Shown: positions 9,289 through 18,228 of the stretch, piece by piece
Numbering within the stretch: position 1 is the stretch's first letter
Layout of the letters: each line of letters starts with the position of its first letter
Assembly (NCBI GenBank): GCA_965279595.1
Contig: OZ257246.1
Coordinates: forward strand, 1,116,001-1,180,000
Direction: 5' to 3'
Origin: CAIKLP01 sp965279595
GTDB taxonomy: Bacteria; Bacteroidota; Bacteroidia; Sphingobacteriales; Sphingobacteriaceae
DNA length: 64,000 nt
Program-made: the position numbers and the translations under genes
Notes under the pieces: model-generated
Database searches by the model: none
The model's input: the letters and a program-made list of their open reading frames with translations, nothing else
Told to the model about the DNA's origin: nothing

Positions 9289-9984
9289 ATGGAAAAGAGT
9301 CAAGTAAAAATAGCATTAGTAGAAGATGATGCTAATTTGAGATTTTTAGTAAGTCAGCGCTTATCTGGTGAAGGCTTTCAAGTAGTAGAGGCGGCTGATG
9401 GAACTTCAGGTGAAGAACTTATCTTGAAAGAGCAACCACATATTGTTTTGTTAGATTGGATGCTACCTGGAAAAACAGGAATGGAAGTTTGCACCTCAGT
9501 TAGGAATCAAGATTTTGCTGGTATCATAATTATGGTTACTGCAAAATCACAAGATGTAGATAAGATAGACGCTTACCATTTTGGTGTTTCTGATTATATT
9601 ACTAAACCATTCAATATGGAAGTATTGGTAGCTTTATTAGAAAATAAAGTGAAATATATTGTAAGCTCTGAAAAAACTGATGTAGTGAAATTTGCTAATA
9701 TGGAGCATCATCCCAACATTCATATGTTGATGAAGGATGGCAAAAAAGTCGAGCTGACCATTTTAGAGAATAGAATACTTTTATATTTCTTGAAGAATAT
9801 AGATAAGGTAATTAATAGAGATGAGTTAATGATGGTAGTTTGGGGTTATAATTCTGATGTGAATACCCGAACGCTCGATATGCATATTGTTAGGTTAAGG
9901 AAGAAAATTGAACAGAATCCGGAACACCCAATGTTATTGCAAACGGTGAGAGGCGTTGGGTATAAATTTTGTTTAGAATATTAA
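9289..9984 (+). CDS. OmpR/PhoB-family response regulator
   Basis: DNA-binding regulator that should be phosphorylated by the kinase just upstream. Receiver domain (1-120) with the acidic pair EDD at 12-14, phospho-acceptor Asp56 in LLDWMLPG, Thr84 in VTAKS and Lys106 in TKPF. The winged-helix domain (about 135-231) has LTILENRILLYFL, INRDELMMVVWG, the recognition helix TRTLDMHIVRLRKKI and the wing TVRGVGYKF. At 231 residues it has normal length. It lies 61 bases behind the restored end of the kinase and is followed by a strong terminator. Confidence 0.95.
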   Translation: MEKSQVKIALVEDDANLRFLVSQRLSGEGFQVVEAADGTSGEELILKEQPHIVLLDWMLPGKTGMEVCTSVRNQDFAGIIIMVTAKSQDVDKIDAYHFGVSDYITKPFNMEVLVALLENKVKYIVSSEKTDVVKFANMEHHPNIHMLMKDGKKVELTILENRILLYFLKNIDKVINRDELMMVVWGYNSDVNTRTLDMHIVRLRKKIEQNPEHPMLLQTVRGVGYKFCLEY

Positions 9985-10007
9985 AATACCTTCAAAAGCA
10001 TTTATTG

Positions 10008-10044
10008 AAAAGCCTTCAAAATTATATTTTTGAAGGCTTTTTTA
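10008..10044 (+). terminator. Rho-independent terminator after the response regulator
   Basis: A perfect 14-base stem, AAAAGCCTTCAAAA with TTTTGAAGGCTTTT, around a short AT loop and ending in T residues. A further copy of CCTTCAAAA lies just upstream at 9989-9997, so an alternative pairing is possible. From 10045 to 10228 I see no gene or clear promoter. Confidence 0.9.
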
Positions 10045-10228
10045 TGGAATGGGAAAAGGATTTTGTTATTCGTTTATAATGAAATTATTTATATAAAAAT
10101 AAATTCTTGCATATTGAATCAAATTCCGTACTAAATGCAATATGACTTTATTATTGATTTTTTTATTTAAGTTTAATTAAAATGAACTTGTTGTATTTGA
10201 TAAATAAGCATTTTTTGTTTCATTAACT

Positions 10229-10870
10229 ATGAAAAATACAATCCTATTCCTTTTTGTATGCACTTTGATATTTTTATATGGCTGCCCTAATTATGGAGGT
10301 GATGAGCCTTGTCCAACTTATGATACCATTAGAGCTAATATTGATTCTTTGAACAAAAAATATTTAGTACATAAAGGAAATGAGGAATTGGTTTATGTGG
10401 ATATATTAACAGGAGACACCTTAACTTTTAAAGGGAATGGAATGGTTCATGGATTTGAAACAACGGAAATTCCTGTATCCTCAGATCCTGGCAATGGTTG
10501 TAAACAGATTTTGATTTCAGAGTATTATTCTATTTCGTATACAAATCCATTGAATCCATATGAAACAATTACATTTTGTGTGCGACCTAAAAATAACGGA
10601 CAGTATATACGTCCAACTTTTACAAATTATTTATACGTTTTAATACCAGGAGCAAGTTATGAGAAGGCTACAAGCTCTTTATGTGTAAATTGTATTGATA
10701 GGGATAGCGTTAAGTTAGACAACAGGTATTTCTATGATGTATACAATGTTCATTTATATGGTGTCACTATTGAGGAATCCATTTGTTGGAATAAGCATTG
10801 GGGAGCAATTAATTTCCCCAACGGTATAATAGATAATAGGCTATTAATCATACATTCAATAAAAAAGTAA
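10229..10870 (+). CDS. Cysteine-rich lipoprotein of unknown function
   Basis: A 213-residue protein that I do not recognise. It has a short lipoprotein signal peptide ending in LYGC, and after the lipid-bearing Cys it carries seven more cysteines (in DEPC, NGC, TFC, SLCVNC and SIC), which suggests a disulfide-stabilised extracytoplasmic domain. There is no membrane segment or known motif. It stands alone between the terminator of the two-component genes and the convergent DUF6265 gene. The signal peptide supports the start codon; the function is open. Confidence 0.6.
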   Translation: MKNTILFLFVCTLIFLYGCPNYGGDEPCPTYDTIRANIDSLNKKYLVHKGNEELVYVDILTGDTLTFKGNGMVHGFETTEIPVSSDPGNGCKQILISEYYSISYTNPLNPYETITFCVRPKNNGQYIRPTFTNYLYVLIPGASYEKATSSLCVNCIDRDSVKLDNRYFYDVYNVHLYGVTIEESICWNKHWGAINFPNGIIDNRLLIIHSIKK

Positions 10871-10911
10871 TTAGAGGGTAATGAAATTTTTCAGAATGGT
10901 AATATTAAAAT

Positions 10912-10945
10912 AAAAATGGAGATGGGTTCAAGCCTATCTCCATTT
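10912..10945 (-). terminator. Terminator between convergent lipoprotein genes
   Basis: AAATGGAGATGGG pairs with CCTATCTCCATTT (one G-T wobble) around TTCAAG. On the minus strand it is followed by a T-rich run (TTTTTATTTTAATATT with the stem end), so it mainly serves the minus-strand DUF6265 gene, but it could also stop the plus-strand gene. Confidence 0.6.
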
Positions 10946-10947
10946 CT

Positions 10948-11433
10948 TTACAAAATCTCCTTTTTGATTTTAGCATACTTGAATTCTTCAGAGGTAAGTT
11001 CTCCGTCTACTTTGCCTTCAATTTTTGCATACAATGAATCAGCGTTTGACTTTTCATAAATGATTCTTTGTGGGTAATCGTGTTCTTCGTTTTCAAATAC
11101 AACTACTTTTTCATTTGATACCATGATAAAATCAGTAGTCTCTTCATTGTTTACTGTTACTGAATAAGTAATGGTTCCTTGTCGTTGTGTAATGAGTGCT
11201 TTTTCAGAAAAGGTAGTATCACCTTCAAAAGAAATTGCAAAGGCATGGCCTAAATAAGTTGAATCATCTCCTTTTTGCCATTCTTCATACAACACACCTT
11301 CGGCTGTTTTACTTTCCCATTTACCTAACATCCATTTTAAACTTTGAATATTATCTTTTCTATCTGCGGTGCAGGAATAAATTGCGAAGCTAGCTAATGC
11401 AGCTAAACCGATTGATTTTAGGGTAGTTTTCAT
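10948..11433 (-). CDS. DUF6265-type lipoprotein
   Basis: A 161-residue lipoprotein (lipobox IYSC) with the pattern of the DUF6265 family: LKWMLGKWESKTAEG near the start, YEEWQKGDDSTYLGHAF, and VVFENEEHDYPQRIIYE in the second half. The family has a lipocalin-like barrel and no established activity. It is a single-gene unit: a terminator-like hairpin lies just behind it, and a possible -7 element (TACTTTTG on the minus strand) just ahead of it. Confidence 0.75.
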   Translation of the reverse strand: MKTTLKSIGLAALASFAIYSCTADRKDNIQSLKWMLGKWESKTAEGVLYEEWQKGDDSTYLGHAFAISFEGDTTFSEKALITQRQGTITYSVTVNNEETTDFIMVSNEKVVVFENEEHDYPQRIIYEKSNADSLYAKIEGKVDGELTSEEFKYAKIKKEIL

Positions 11434-11446
11434 AATTCGAGTTTCA

Positions 11447-11454
11447 CAAAAGTA
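11447..11454 (-). promoter_or_regulatory. Possible -7 element for the DUF6265 gene
   Basis: CAAAAGTA on the plus strand reads TACTTTTG on the minus strand, matching TAnnTTTG. It is 14 bases ahead of the ATG at 11433. No TTTG at a normal distance is seen, so support is partial. Confidence 0.3.
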
Positions 11455-11499
11455 ATAATTTTATTATCAATTGTTTAAGGTAATTGATAAAGGATATTA

Positions 11500-12348
11500 T
11501 CATAGGGTACTGAAAAGCAATACCAATAAAGGCTGTAGAATTAACAGTCCATCAATTAGTATTAAATAATAAAATTCATTTCTTTTTATTCGCTGGTTTA
11601 GTAAAATGAAACTACTAATAACTATAGAACTAATGAACCCTGAAAAATGCGAGAAGTTTCTATTTAAATCAAACCAAAAATATTCGAGCACAATAAATAG
11701 TAATAGGAAAATGAGCAAGAAGCTTGATTTTTTTTCTCCTATGAGAATAGGTAATGTTTTTAAATTAGATTCCTTATCAGGTTGAATGTCCCTAATATCA
11801 AAGGGAATCAACAATACAAACACAAATAGAAATCTTTTAAACAACAAGAAAAAAAGTTCCTCTATTGATAAGGAAACTCCTGATTCTAAAATTGGAAATA
11901 AAACGGTAGAGAAAGTCCAAATACTACTTATCAAAAATATTTTAATAATTGAATATTGTCTGAGATAAAAATATTCACCATTGCTTTTTTTGAAAGGATA
12001 ATTATAACTCAATGCAAATAGCGCTAATGTGGCTATTAGTATGATTGAATTGAAATGTAAAGTTGGAAATATTATTAGTAAGCCAATGCCATCAATCCAC
12101 AATATTTTTTTAATTAACTTTTTATTTTGCTGAATCCAAATGGATCGCTTATTCTGAATTCCAGATACGGTATAACTTGCAAAATGATATGTGAAATTAG
12201 TAGCGAAAAATATAAACGTAACAACCTGCCATTGAATTGGGAAGTCAATTAATAAATAGCTAAGTATGGCTTGCGCACTTGCGCCTATGGCAATAAGTAA
12301 ATTGCTGTATCCTACAATTTCAAGAAGTTGATCAGATTTTGTTTTCAA
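11500..12348 (-). CDS. UbiA-like prenyltransferase-family membrane protein
   Basis: A 282-residue integral membrane protein with about eight hydrophobic segments. It keeps the second Asp-rich motif of the UbiA superfamily (DIRDIQPDKESNLKTLP), which binds the prenyl diphosphate through Mg2+, but the first motif (normally NDxxDxxxD) is replaced by NFTYHFASYTVSG. It may therefore be an inactive or altered member of the family rather than a menaquinone or heme prenyltransferase. SYNYPFKK and LRQYSIIKIFLIS are typical of the Bacteroidota version. It is the last gene of a minus-strand run with the metallophosphoesterase (3 bases), MoxR-like and VWA genes. Confidence 0.65.
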   Translation of the reverse strand: MKTKSDQLLEIVGYSNLLIAIGASAQAILSYLLIDFPIQWQVVTFIFFATNFTYHFASYTVSGIQNKRSIWIQQNKKLIKKILWIDGIGLLIIFPTLHFNSIILIATLALFALSYNYPFKKSNGEYFYLRQYSIIKIFLISSIWTFSTVLFPILESGVSLSIEELFFLLFKRFLFVFVLLIPFDIRDIQPDKESNLKTLPILIGEKKSSFLLIFLLLFIVLEYFWFDLNRNFSHFSGFISSIVISSFILLNQRIKRNEFYYLILIDGLLILQPLLVLLFSTL

Positions 12349-12351
12349 ACA

Positions 12352-13620
12352 TTAAGCTTTCTTCAGCTCAAATATCGTAATCTCTGGTAAGATTCCAATT
12401 CTTCCAGGGTAGCCTAAAAATCCATAACCCACATTCACATATAATTTCTGTTTGCCTTCTTGGTATAGCCCTGACCATTCAGGGTAAATATATTGAACAG
12501 GGCTCCATTGAAAATCTCCGAATTGAACACCAAATTGCATTCCATGTGTATGACCAGAAAACATCATGTCAATATCAGGATAGTTGCCTAATACCTGAGC
12601 ACGCCAATGGCTTGGATCATGTGATAGTAATAATTGAACTTGCGCTTCTTCTAATCCTTTTGTTGCTAAATCCATTCTGCCTTTTTTTGGAAAGCGGTTA
12701 GATGAACTCCAGTTTTCAATACCAACTATTGCAATAGAATCACCTCCTTGAGTAATAATTCTGTTTTCATTCCTTAATAAATCCCAACCTAAGTTTTTAT
12801 GTACATTCACTAAGTCTACCAAGTTTTGTTTCTTTGCTTCAATGCTTGGCCATTGTTTATAATCGCCATAATCATGATTTCCAAAAATAGAATATACACC
12901 TAACGGAGCTTTTATCTTTTCAAAAATTTGCATGTAGTTACTGATCTCTTTGGTTTCATCATTAACCAAATCACCAGTAAAAAATACTACATCACATTTT
13001 TCTGCATTAAGCATGTCAACACCACCCTGAACGGCTAAAGTATTATCAAAACTTCCTGAATGTATATCTGAAATTTGTCCAATTTTCATTCCATCAAACG
13101 ACTTTGGAAGATTAGGTAAATAAATTGTTTTTCTTTTTACTTGATAATCATAAACACTGTTGGAAATGAGCCCGTAATTCATTGTAGCAAATGGAATACT
13201 TGCCAATACGATTGCTGATTTGCTTAAAAATTCTGAACGAGAGATTCCATTTTCTTTCTCTATTTCTTGAGGTTCAATTGGAATTATTTTTGAAGATTCT
13301 TGTTTGTTGAATTTCCTTTTAATCCAAATAAACCCTCTTCTAAAGTCATCAATAAATAAAAATGGAAGAGCGAATAGTTTGCTAAAGTAATGTATGAAGA
13401 ACCAAACAAAAAGCAGGGTTCTTAATCCTCTGCCTATTGAAAGAAAAATACCTAAAAATAAACCCGCTAGTGTTAAAGTTACTACGAACCAATAACCTCT
13501 GAGTATCCAAGTTTTTCTTTTAGAATTTCCAATAGAAACTTTTACTGCTTGATAAACATAATAATCAATTATTAATAAAATGATACTAACAATTAATAGA
13601 TTAACAATTCTACTTTCCAT
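12352..13620 (-). CDS. Membrane-anchored calcineurin-like metallophosphoesterase
   Basis: A 422-residue phosphoesterase. N-terminal membrane segments at about 5-25, 40-62 and 68-90 are followed by a linker and a YkuE-type catalytic domain. All metal-binding blocks are present: GQISDIHSG, FFTGDLVND, GNHDYGDY, LLSHDPSHW and FSGHTHGMQFG. The substrate is unknown; YkuE-type enzymes act on phosphodiesters in the envelope or on UDP-linked lipids, so a link with the neighbouring UbiA-like protein is possible but unproved. It lies 7 bases behind the MoxR-like gene and is probably co-transcribed with it. Confidence 0.9.
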   Translation of the reverse strand: MESRIVNLLIVSIILLIIDYYVYQAVKVSIGNSKRKTWILRGYWFVVTLTLAGLFLGIFLSIGRGLRTLLFVWFFIHYFSKLFALPFLFIDDFRRGFIWIKRKFNKQESSKIIPIEPQEIEKENGISRSEFLSKSAIVLASIPFATMNYGLISNSVYDYQVKRKTIYLPNLPKSFDGMKIGQISDIHSGSFDNTLAVQGGVDMLNAEKCDVVFFTGDLVNDETKEISNYMQIFEKIKAPLGVYSIFGNHDYGDYKQWPSIEAKKQNLVDLVNVHKNLGWDLLRNENRIITQGGDSIAIVGIENWSSSNRFPKKGRMDLATKGLEEAQVQLLLSHDPSHWRAQVLGNYPDIDMMFSGHTHGMQFGVQFGDFQWSPVQYIYPEWSGLYQEGKQKLYVNVGYGFLGYPGRIGILPEITIFELKKA

Positions 13621-13627
13621 TTATAAA

Positions 13628-15142
13628 TTAATATTGTTTACCAAATCCTTCATTGAAACCTAAATCTTCATCATCCTCTAATTCAGTGTTGAACAATGAA
13701 TTAAACATATCAGTAAATTCATATCCTTTATCTAAAAAATTCTTACTTATTAAAGAGTATTCAGCCATTGCATGTAAAGTCATTTCCATTAAAAATAAAT
13801 GAGTGCTCTCATCTAATTTTGGATTAGATATTTTAATCAATTCATTCAATCCAGGAATCGAAAGTAGTATTTGTTTATATTCTTTAAAAGTAGCTTTGTC
13901 TAATATACTCACATTGTTACCTTGGCTAAACCAAGCGATAACTTCGTTATAAGGATTTTTTTGTTTTAATTTTTTTGATTTTTCTGGATCAGGTAAATAA
14001 TTTGCAATAACAGTTTTGATTGCTTTACCTAATAATATATGAGCAACCTTTGCTGGTCCTTCCAATTCACCTTCATAAACCAATTCAATTTTACCTGTGA
14101 TGGAAGGAATTAATCCAAGAAAATCAGTAACTCTAATTGCTGTTGATTTTTCTTTATTGATGATCATCCTTCTTTCAGCAGTGCTCATTAAATTTTCAAA
14201 AGCACTAATTGTTAACCTTGCAGAAACACCACTTTTTTTATCAATGTATTCACTGGTTCTAGCTTCAAATGCAATTTGCTCTACTAAATCTTTAGCAATT
14301 TCTGAAACTTGAATTTTTTCTTTTTGCTCCTTACTTACTCTAGCTTCTTGTTGCGTAATTTCTTTTGAAAGTGCAATTGTTTTTGGATAGTGTGTTAGTA
14401 TCTGACTTTCAATTCTATCTTTTAATGGAGTAACTATACTTCCTCTATTGGTATAATCTTCGGGGTTTGCAGTAAACACAAATTGGATGTCAAGCGGCAA
14501 TCTTAATTTAAATCCTCTTATCTGAATATCTTTTTCTTGCAAAATATTAAAAAGTGAAACTTGAATTCTAGCTTGTAAATCTGGTAATTCATTGATAACA
14601 AAAATTCCTCTATGCGATCTCGGAATTAATCCATAATGAATTACTCTTTCATCTGAATAAGCTAATTTTAAAGAGGCTGCTTTGATTGGATCTACATCAC
14701 CAATTAAATCTGCTACAGTTACATCAGGGGTAGCCAATTTTTCTGTATATCTTTCTGAACGGTGCAGCCATTCAATTTTTGTTTGATCACCATGAGTTGC
14801 AATTTCATTCAAACCATACCATGATATGGGTTGTAAAGGATCATCAAATAATTCTGCTCCTGAAATGTATGGAATGTATTCATCCAATAATTCAACCATT
14901 AATCGAGCCATTCTAGTTTTAGCTTGTCCGCGTAAACCCAAGAAAAGCATATTGTGTTGTGAAAGAATGGCTGTTTGTATTTCAGGAATAACAGTATCTT
15001 CAAAACCAACAATTCCGTTGAATGTTAAATCTCCTTTTTGCAATCTTTCAATTAGGTTGTCACGTAATTCTTGTTTCACTGTTTTAGAAACGTATCCACT
15101 TTTCTTTAATTCAGCTAAAGTGTTAATATTTTTATGTAGCAT
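13628..15142 (-). CDS. MoxR / magnesium-chelatase-like AAA+ ATPase
   Basis: A 504-residue cytoplasmic AAA+ protein. Walker A is GLRGQAKT (about 69-76), Walker B ends in GIFVINELPDL, sensor 1 is FTANPEDYTNRGSI, and an Arg-rich DRIES block follows. The C-terminal 170 residues are helical and end in an acidic tail (ELEDDEDLG). It resembles the ChlI subunit of magnesium chelatase, but no pigment gene is nearby, so a MoxR-type chaperone role with the adjacent VWA protein is more likely. It is 22 bases behind the VWA gene, on the same strand, the usual arrangement of MoxR and VWA partners. Confidence 0.88.
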   Translation of the reverse strand: MLHKNINTLAELKKSGYVSKTVKQELRDNLIERLQKGDLTFNGIVGFEDTVIPEIQTAILSQHNMLFLGLRGQAKTRMARLMVELLDEYIPYISGAELFDDPLQPISWYGLNEIATHGDQTKIEWLHRSERYTEKLATPDVTVADLIGDVDPIKAASLKLAYSDERVIHYGLIPRSHRGIFVINELPDLQARIQVSLFNILQEKDIQIRGFKLRLPLDIQFVFTANPEDYTNRGSIVTPLKDRIESQILTHYPKTIALSKEITQQEARVSKEQKEKIQVSEIAKDLVEQIAFEARTSEYIDKKSGVSARLTISAFENLMSTAERRMIINKEKSTAIRVTDFLGLIPSITGKIELVYEGELEGPAKVAHILLGKAIKTVIANYLPDPEKSKKLKQKNPYNEVIAWFSQGNNVSILDKATFKEYKQILLSIPGLNELIKISNPKLDESTHLFLMEMTLHAMAEYSLISKNFLDKGYEFTDMFNSLFNTELEDDEDLGFNEGFGKQY

Positions 15143-15164
15143 AATATTTTTTGCTTTTGATTAA

Positions 15165-16262
15165 TTATTTTACTTTCTTTCTTCTGTTTCTAACGTAATC
15201 TTCAAATACATACTCACCCAATCCATTCAGAGAACTATAAAATGCTTTACCTCCATTAGTTTCAGTAAACTCTCTTACAAAGCTTTGTAAATAGGGGTCT
15301 TTAGCAATCATGAAAGTAGTAATAGGAATGTGTAACTTTTTACATTGTGCAGCCATGTTTAATGTTTTGTTTACAATTTTACGATCAAGGCCTACACTAT
15401 TTTTATAATATTTGGCACCTTCTTTTAAGCAAGATGGTTTGCCATCAGTTATCATAAATATTTGTTTGTTATTTGTTTTTCTTCTTCTTAAAATATCTGC
15501 TGCTAATTCTAAACCAGCATAAGTATTTGTATGAAATGGCCCAACTTGTAAATAGGCTAATTCTTTCAAAGTTATTGGCCATGCATCATTTCCAAAGACA
15601 ATAATATCAAGTGTATCTTTAGGATATTTGATTCGAATTAATTCTGCTAATGCCATGGCAACTTTTTTAGCTGGAGTAATGCGATCTTCTCCATATAAAA
15701 TCATCGAATGTGAAATGTCTATCATTAACACAGTGGAAGTTTGTGTTTTATAATCCATCTCTTCCACTTCTAAATCTTTTTCTGTAAGTGTAAAATCTTT
15801 TATCCCATGATTCACTTGTGCATTCTGAATAGATTGTGTCATGTCAATTCTATCTAATGCATCACCAAATTCAAAAGTGCGTCTTTCTGCATTTTTTTCA
15901 TCACCCGATCCTGAAAATGATGTCACATGATTTCCTCTTCCTGATTTTTTTAATTTGCCAAATATTTCTTCTAATGCTGATTGTCGAATGCTCTGTTCAG
16001 ATTTGGCAGTGATATTAAATCCGCCATTTTGATTGTCATCTGCTAAGTATCCATTTTTTTTGAGGTCATCAATGAAATCACCCATGCCATACTCATCGGT
16101 GGTGATTTTATATTTCTTATCCAATTCATTCATCCAGTTTAATGCTTCATTTGCATCACCCGCAGTATAATTGAGTAATTCCAAAAACAATTTCAATAGC
16201 TCTTCAAAAGAGCCTTTTGGTAGTTCGTCAGAACGATATTGAGAAAAATTAAATCCACGCAT
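15165..16262 (-). CDS. VWA-domain protein, partner of the MoxR-like ATPase
   Basis: A 365-residue cytoplasmic protein. Residues 1-170 are helical and charged, of no known family; residues about 175-360 are a von Willebrand A domain with an intact metal site: DISHS (182-186), a Thr in NTYAG and FMITDGKPS. This site binds a partner through Mg2+. The gene comes first in a run with the MoxR-like ATPase, a metallophosphoesterase and a UbiA-like protein. By analogy with ChlD/ChlI, RavA/ViaA and MoxR systems the pair probably remodels or inserts a cofactor into a client; the client is not known. Confidence 0.88.
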   Translation of the reverse strand: MRGFNFSQYRSDELPKGSFEELLKLFLELLNYTAGDANEALNWMNELDKKYKITTDEYGMGDFIDDLKKNGYLADDNQNGGFNITAKSEQSIRQSALEEIFGKLKKSGRGNHVTSFSGSGDEKNAERRTFEFGDALDRIDMTQSIQNAQVNHGIKDFTLTEKDLEVEEMDYKTQTSTVLMIDISHSMILYGEDRITPAKKVAMALAELIRIKYPKDTLDIIVFGNDAWPITLKELAYLQVGPFHTNTYAGLELAADILRRRKTNNKQIFMITDGKPSCLKEGAKYYKNSVGLDRKIVNKTLNMAAQCKKLHIPITTFMIAKDPYLQSFVREFTETNGGKAFYSSLNGLGEYVFEDYVRNRRKKVK

Positions 16263-16336
16263 GCTCAGTCATTAACGATTATTGCTTGTATAAAGTTTTT
16301 GGAATGTTAATTTTACAAGCAAACGAAGATATTGTA

Positions 16337-16774
16337 ATGAAACTATTTTTACGAATTCAGCTGCTATTATTCTTATTACTAAGCCTTTCAACTAGTTATT
16401 CATTTGCGAAAAATCCTAGAACTGAAATCCGAAAAGTTTTAGAAAAACAACAATCGGCTTGGAATAATGGAGATTTGACAGAGTTTATGCAAGGATACTG
16501 GCATTCGGACTCATTGGTTTTTATTGGTAAAAATGGACCAAAGTATGGATGGTCAACTACACTAAATAATTATAAAAATTCATATCCAGATCGGGCAAGT
16601 ATGGGAGTGTTAACTTTTGGTATTTTGAAAGTGGATCAAATAAATTCAACTGCTGCTTTTGTAGTGGGAAGTTGGAAACTTGACCGAGCAAAAGGAGAAC
16701 TCTCAGGATATTTTAGTTTGCTGTTTCGAAAAATAAATGGGAATTGGGTAATTGTTGCTGATCATTCAAGTTAA
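16337..16774 (+). CDS. Secreted DUF4440 (SnoaL/NTF2-fold) protein
   Basis: The frame is open from an ATG at 16286, but the ATG at 16337 gives a proper signal peptide (MKLFLRIQLLLFLLLSLSTSYSFA), so I start there. The mature part is one NTF2-like domain: IRKVLEKQQSAWNNGDLTEF, SLVFIGKNGPKYGW, and the last strands YFSLLFRKINGNWVIVADHSS. It matches the DUF4440 pattern; such proteins bind small ligands or act as minor enzymes, with no fixed role. The membrane protein gene behind it begins 2 bases after its stop, so the two form a pair. Confidence 0.8.
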   Translation: MKLFLRIQLLLFLLLSLSTSYSFAKNPRTEIRKVLEKQQSAWNNGDLTEFMQGYWHSDSLVFIGKNGPKYGWSTTLNNYKNSYPDRASMGVLTFGILKVDQINSTAAFVVGSWKLDRAKGELSGYFSLLFRKINGNWVIVADHSS

Positions 16775-16776
16775 TT

Positions 16777-18177
16777 ATGAAATCAAAACATCTTCAAGTT
16801 GGATTTTTTTTATCGATTCTCTATTTAGGGCTTACCTGGCTTTGTCGTGAAAATATTTTTTTTGGAGACATGGTTCAGTTTGGTTCCAGACATCCTCATT
16901 TTTTCTTTGAAAATAATTTTTCCTCAATTTTTTTACCCAATCATTTAGATAGTGGGCATCCTCCCTTATTTGGAATATATATTGCATTCGCTTGGAAATT
17001 ATTTGGGAAAAGTTTAGTGGTTTCTCATTTTGCCATGTTTCCATTTTTATTAATCATTGCATTTCAAATACCCAAATTTTTGAGTCATTGGATAAAGGGA
17101 AGTAGTCTGTGGATAGCATCCCTATTGGTGTTCATGGAACCCACCTTGTTTGCACAAGCAACTCTAACTTCACCCGATATAGTTTTGATTACATTTTTAC
17201 TATTAAGTATGAATGCATACTTAAATAAAAAATTCATCTTATTGTCATTGTTTTTAATTCCACTTGGTTTAATATCCTTGCGTGGAATGATGCTTTTATT
17301 TTCATTATTTATATCAACTTTAATAATTAGAAGCACCGATTCAGAAAATACTTTTTTAAAGAAATTATTTACTTCAATTATTGTGTTTTTGCCAGCCGCA
17401 TCATTAGCTTCTATATGGCTTTTGGTTCATTATCAATTAACAGGTTGGATAGGTTTTCATTCCGATTCACCTTGGGCTACTTCTTTTCAACAAGTGGGAA
17501 TATTTCAAATGGTCAAAAATATAGGTTTGTTTGTTTGGCGCTTAGTTGATTTCGGAAGAGTAAGTATATGGCTGCTTGCAGTTGTAGTTTTAATTGCAGG
17601 TTTAAGAAGAAAAATTTTTAGTTCAGTTCAGAAAGATCTTTTAATTATTCTTGTTGTTTTGATATTTATATTTTTATTGAATACGATTTTTGCAGATGGA
17701 TTAGTTGGCCACCGCTATTATTTGCCAATTTATTTAGTATTGCTTTTTTTTGTGTTGGTTTCAATTCAAGATTTAAAATCAATTCAATTAAAATTAATTT
17801 ACGCCTTAATTGCTATTTCATTTTATTTAGGTGGAAATTATATCTACCCTAGTCATGTAGCCATGGGCTGGGATGCAACACCTGCGCATCTTCCATATTA
17901 TCAATTAAGATCCGAAGCTGTTAGTTTTCTTGATTCAAAAAATATCAAATTGAATGAAGTAGGTAGTGGCTTCCCTAATTTAGATTCGCAAGAAATATTA
18001 ACTTTGAATTCAGATACTTCACATTTTAATTCCTATGCCAACAAAAATTTGAAGTATATTTTATGGTCGAATGTATTTAATTATCCTGACTCCTTAATTA
18101 ATATATTGGAATTGAAAGAGCCAGTTTTTAGTAGTTCAAAAAGAGGAGTTTTTGTAAAGATTTACGAATTAAAATAA
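16777..18177 (+). CDS. GT39-like membrane glycosyltransferase
   Basis: A 466-residue protein with about ten to eleven membrane segments. The first loop carries FFGDMVQFGSRHPHFF and SGHPPLFGIYIAFAWKLFG, the pattern of PMT/ArnT-type (GT39, C-family) enzymes that move a sugar from a polyprenyl phosphate onto proteins or lipids at the periplasmic face. The Asp in GDM would be the candidate catalytic acid. The C-terminal 80 residues are soluble. The acceptor is unknown. It directly follows the DUF4440 gene and converges on the fasciclin gene. Confidence 0.7.
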   Translation: MKSKHLQVGFFLSILYLGLTWLCRENIFFGDMVQFGSRHPHFFFENNFSSIFLPNHLDSGHPPLFGIYIAFAWKLFGKSLVVSHFAMFPFLLIIAFQIPKFLSHWIKGSSLWIASLLVFMEPTLFAQATLTSPDIVLITFLLLSMNAYLNKKFILLSLFLIPLGLISLRGMMLLFSLFISTLIIRSTDSENTFLKKLFTSIIVFLPAASLASIWLLVHYQLTGWIGFHSDSPWATSFQQVGIFQMVKNIGLFVWRLVDFGRVSIWLLAVVVLIAGLRRKIFSSVQKDLLIILVVLIFIFLLNTIFADGLVGHRYYLPIYLVLLFFVLVSIQDLKSIQLKLIYALIAISFYLGGNYIYPSHVAMGWDATPAHLPYYQLRSEAVSFLDSKNIKLNEVGSGFPNLDSQEILTLNSDTSHFNSYANKNLKYILWSNVFNYPDSLINILELKEPVFSSSKRGVFVKIYELK

Positions 18178-18228
18178 AAAAAGAAAGACACCCATTATGA
18201 GTGCCTTCCAACCTAACCCATGTTCTAT

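Noticed and set aside
14826..15164. 112-residue plus-strand frame opposite the MoxR-like gene
   Set aside because: Antisense shadow of a conserved ATPase region, no known motif.
13628..16262. Magnesium chelatase for chlorophyll synthesis
   Set aside because: The ATPase and VWA protein resemble ChlI/ChlD, but no large H subunit or pigment gene is present; a MoxR-VWA chaperone is more likely.
18182..18208. Terminator between the GT39-like and fasciclin genes
   Set aside because: The stem AAGACACCC/GAGTGCCTT has two mismatches and no T run on the plus strand; too weak to list as a feature.
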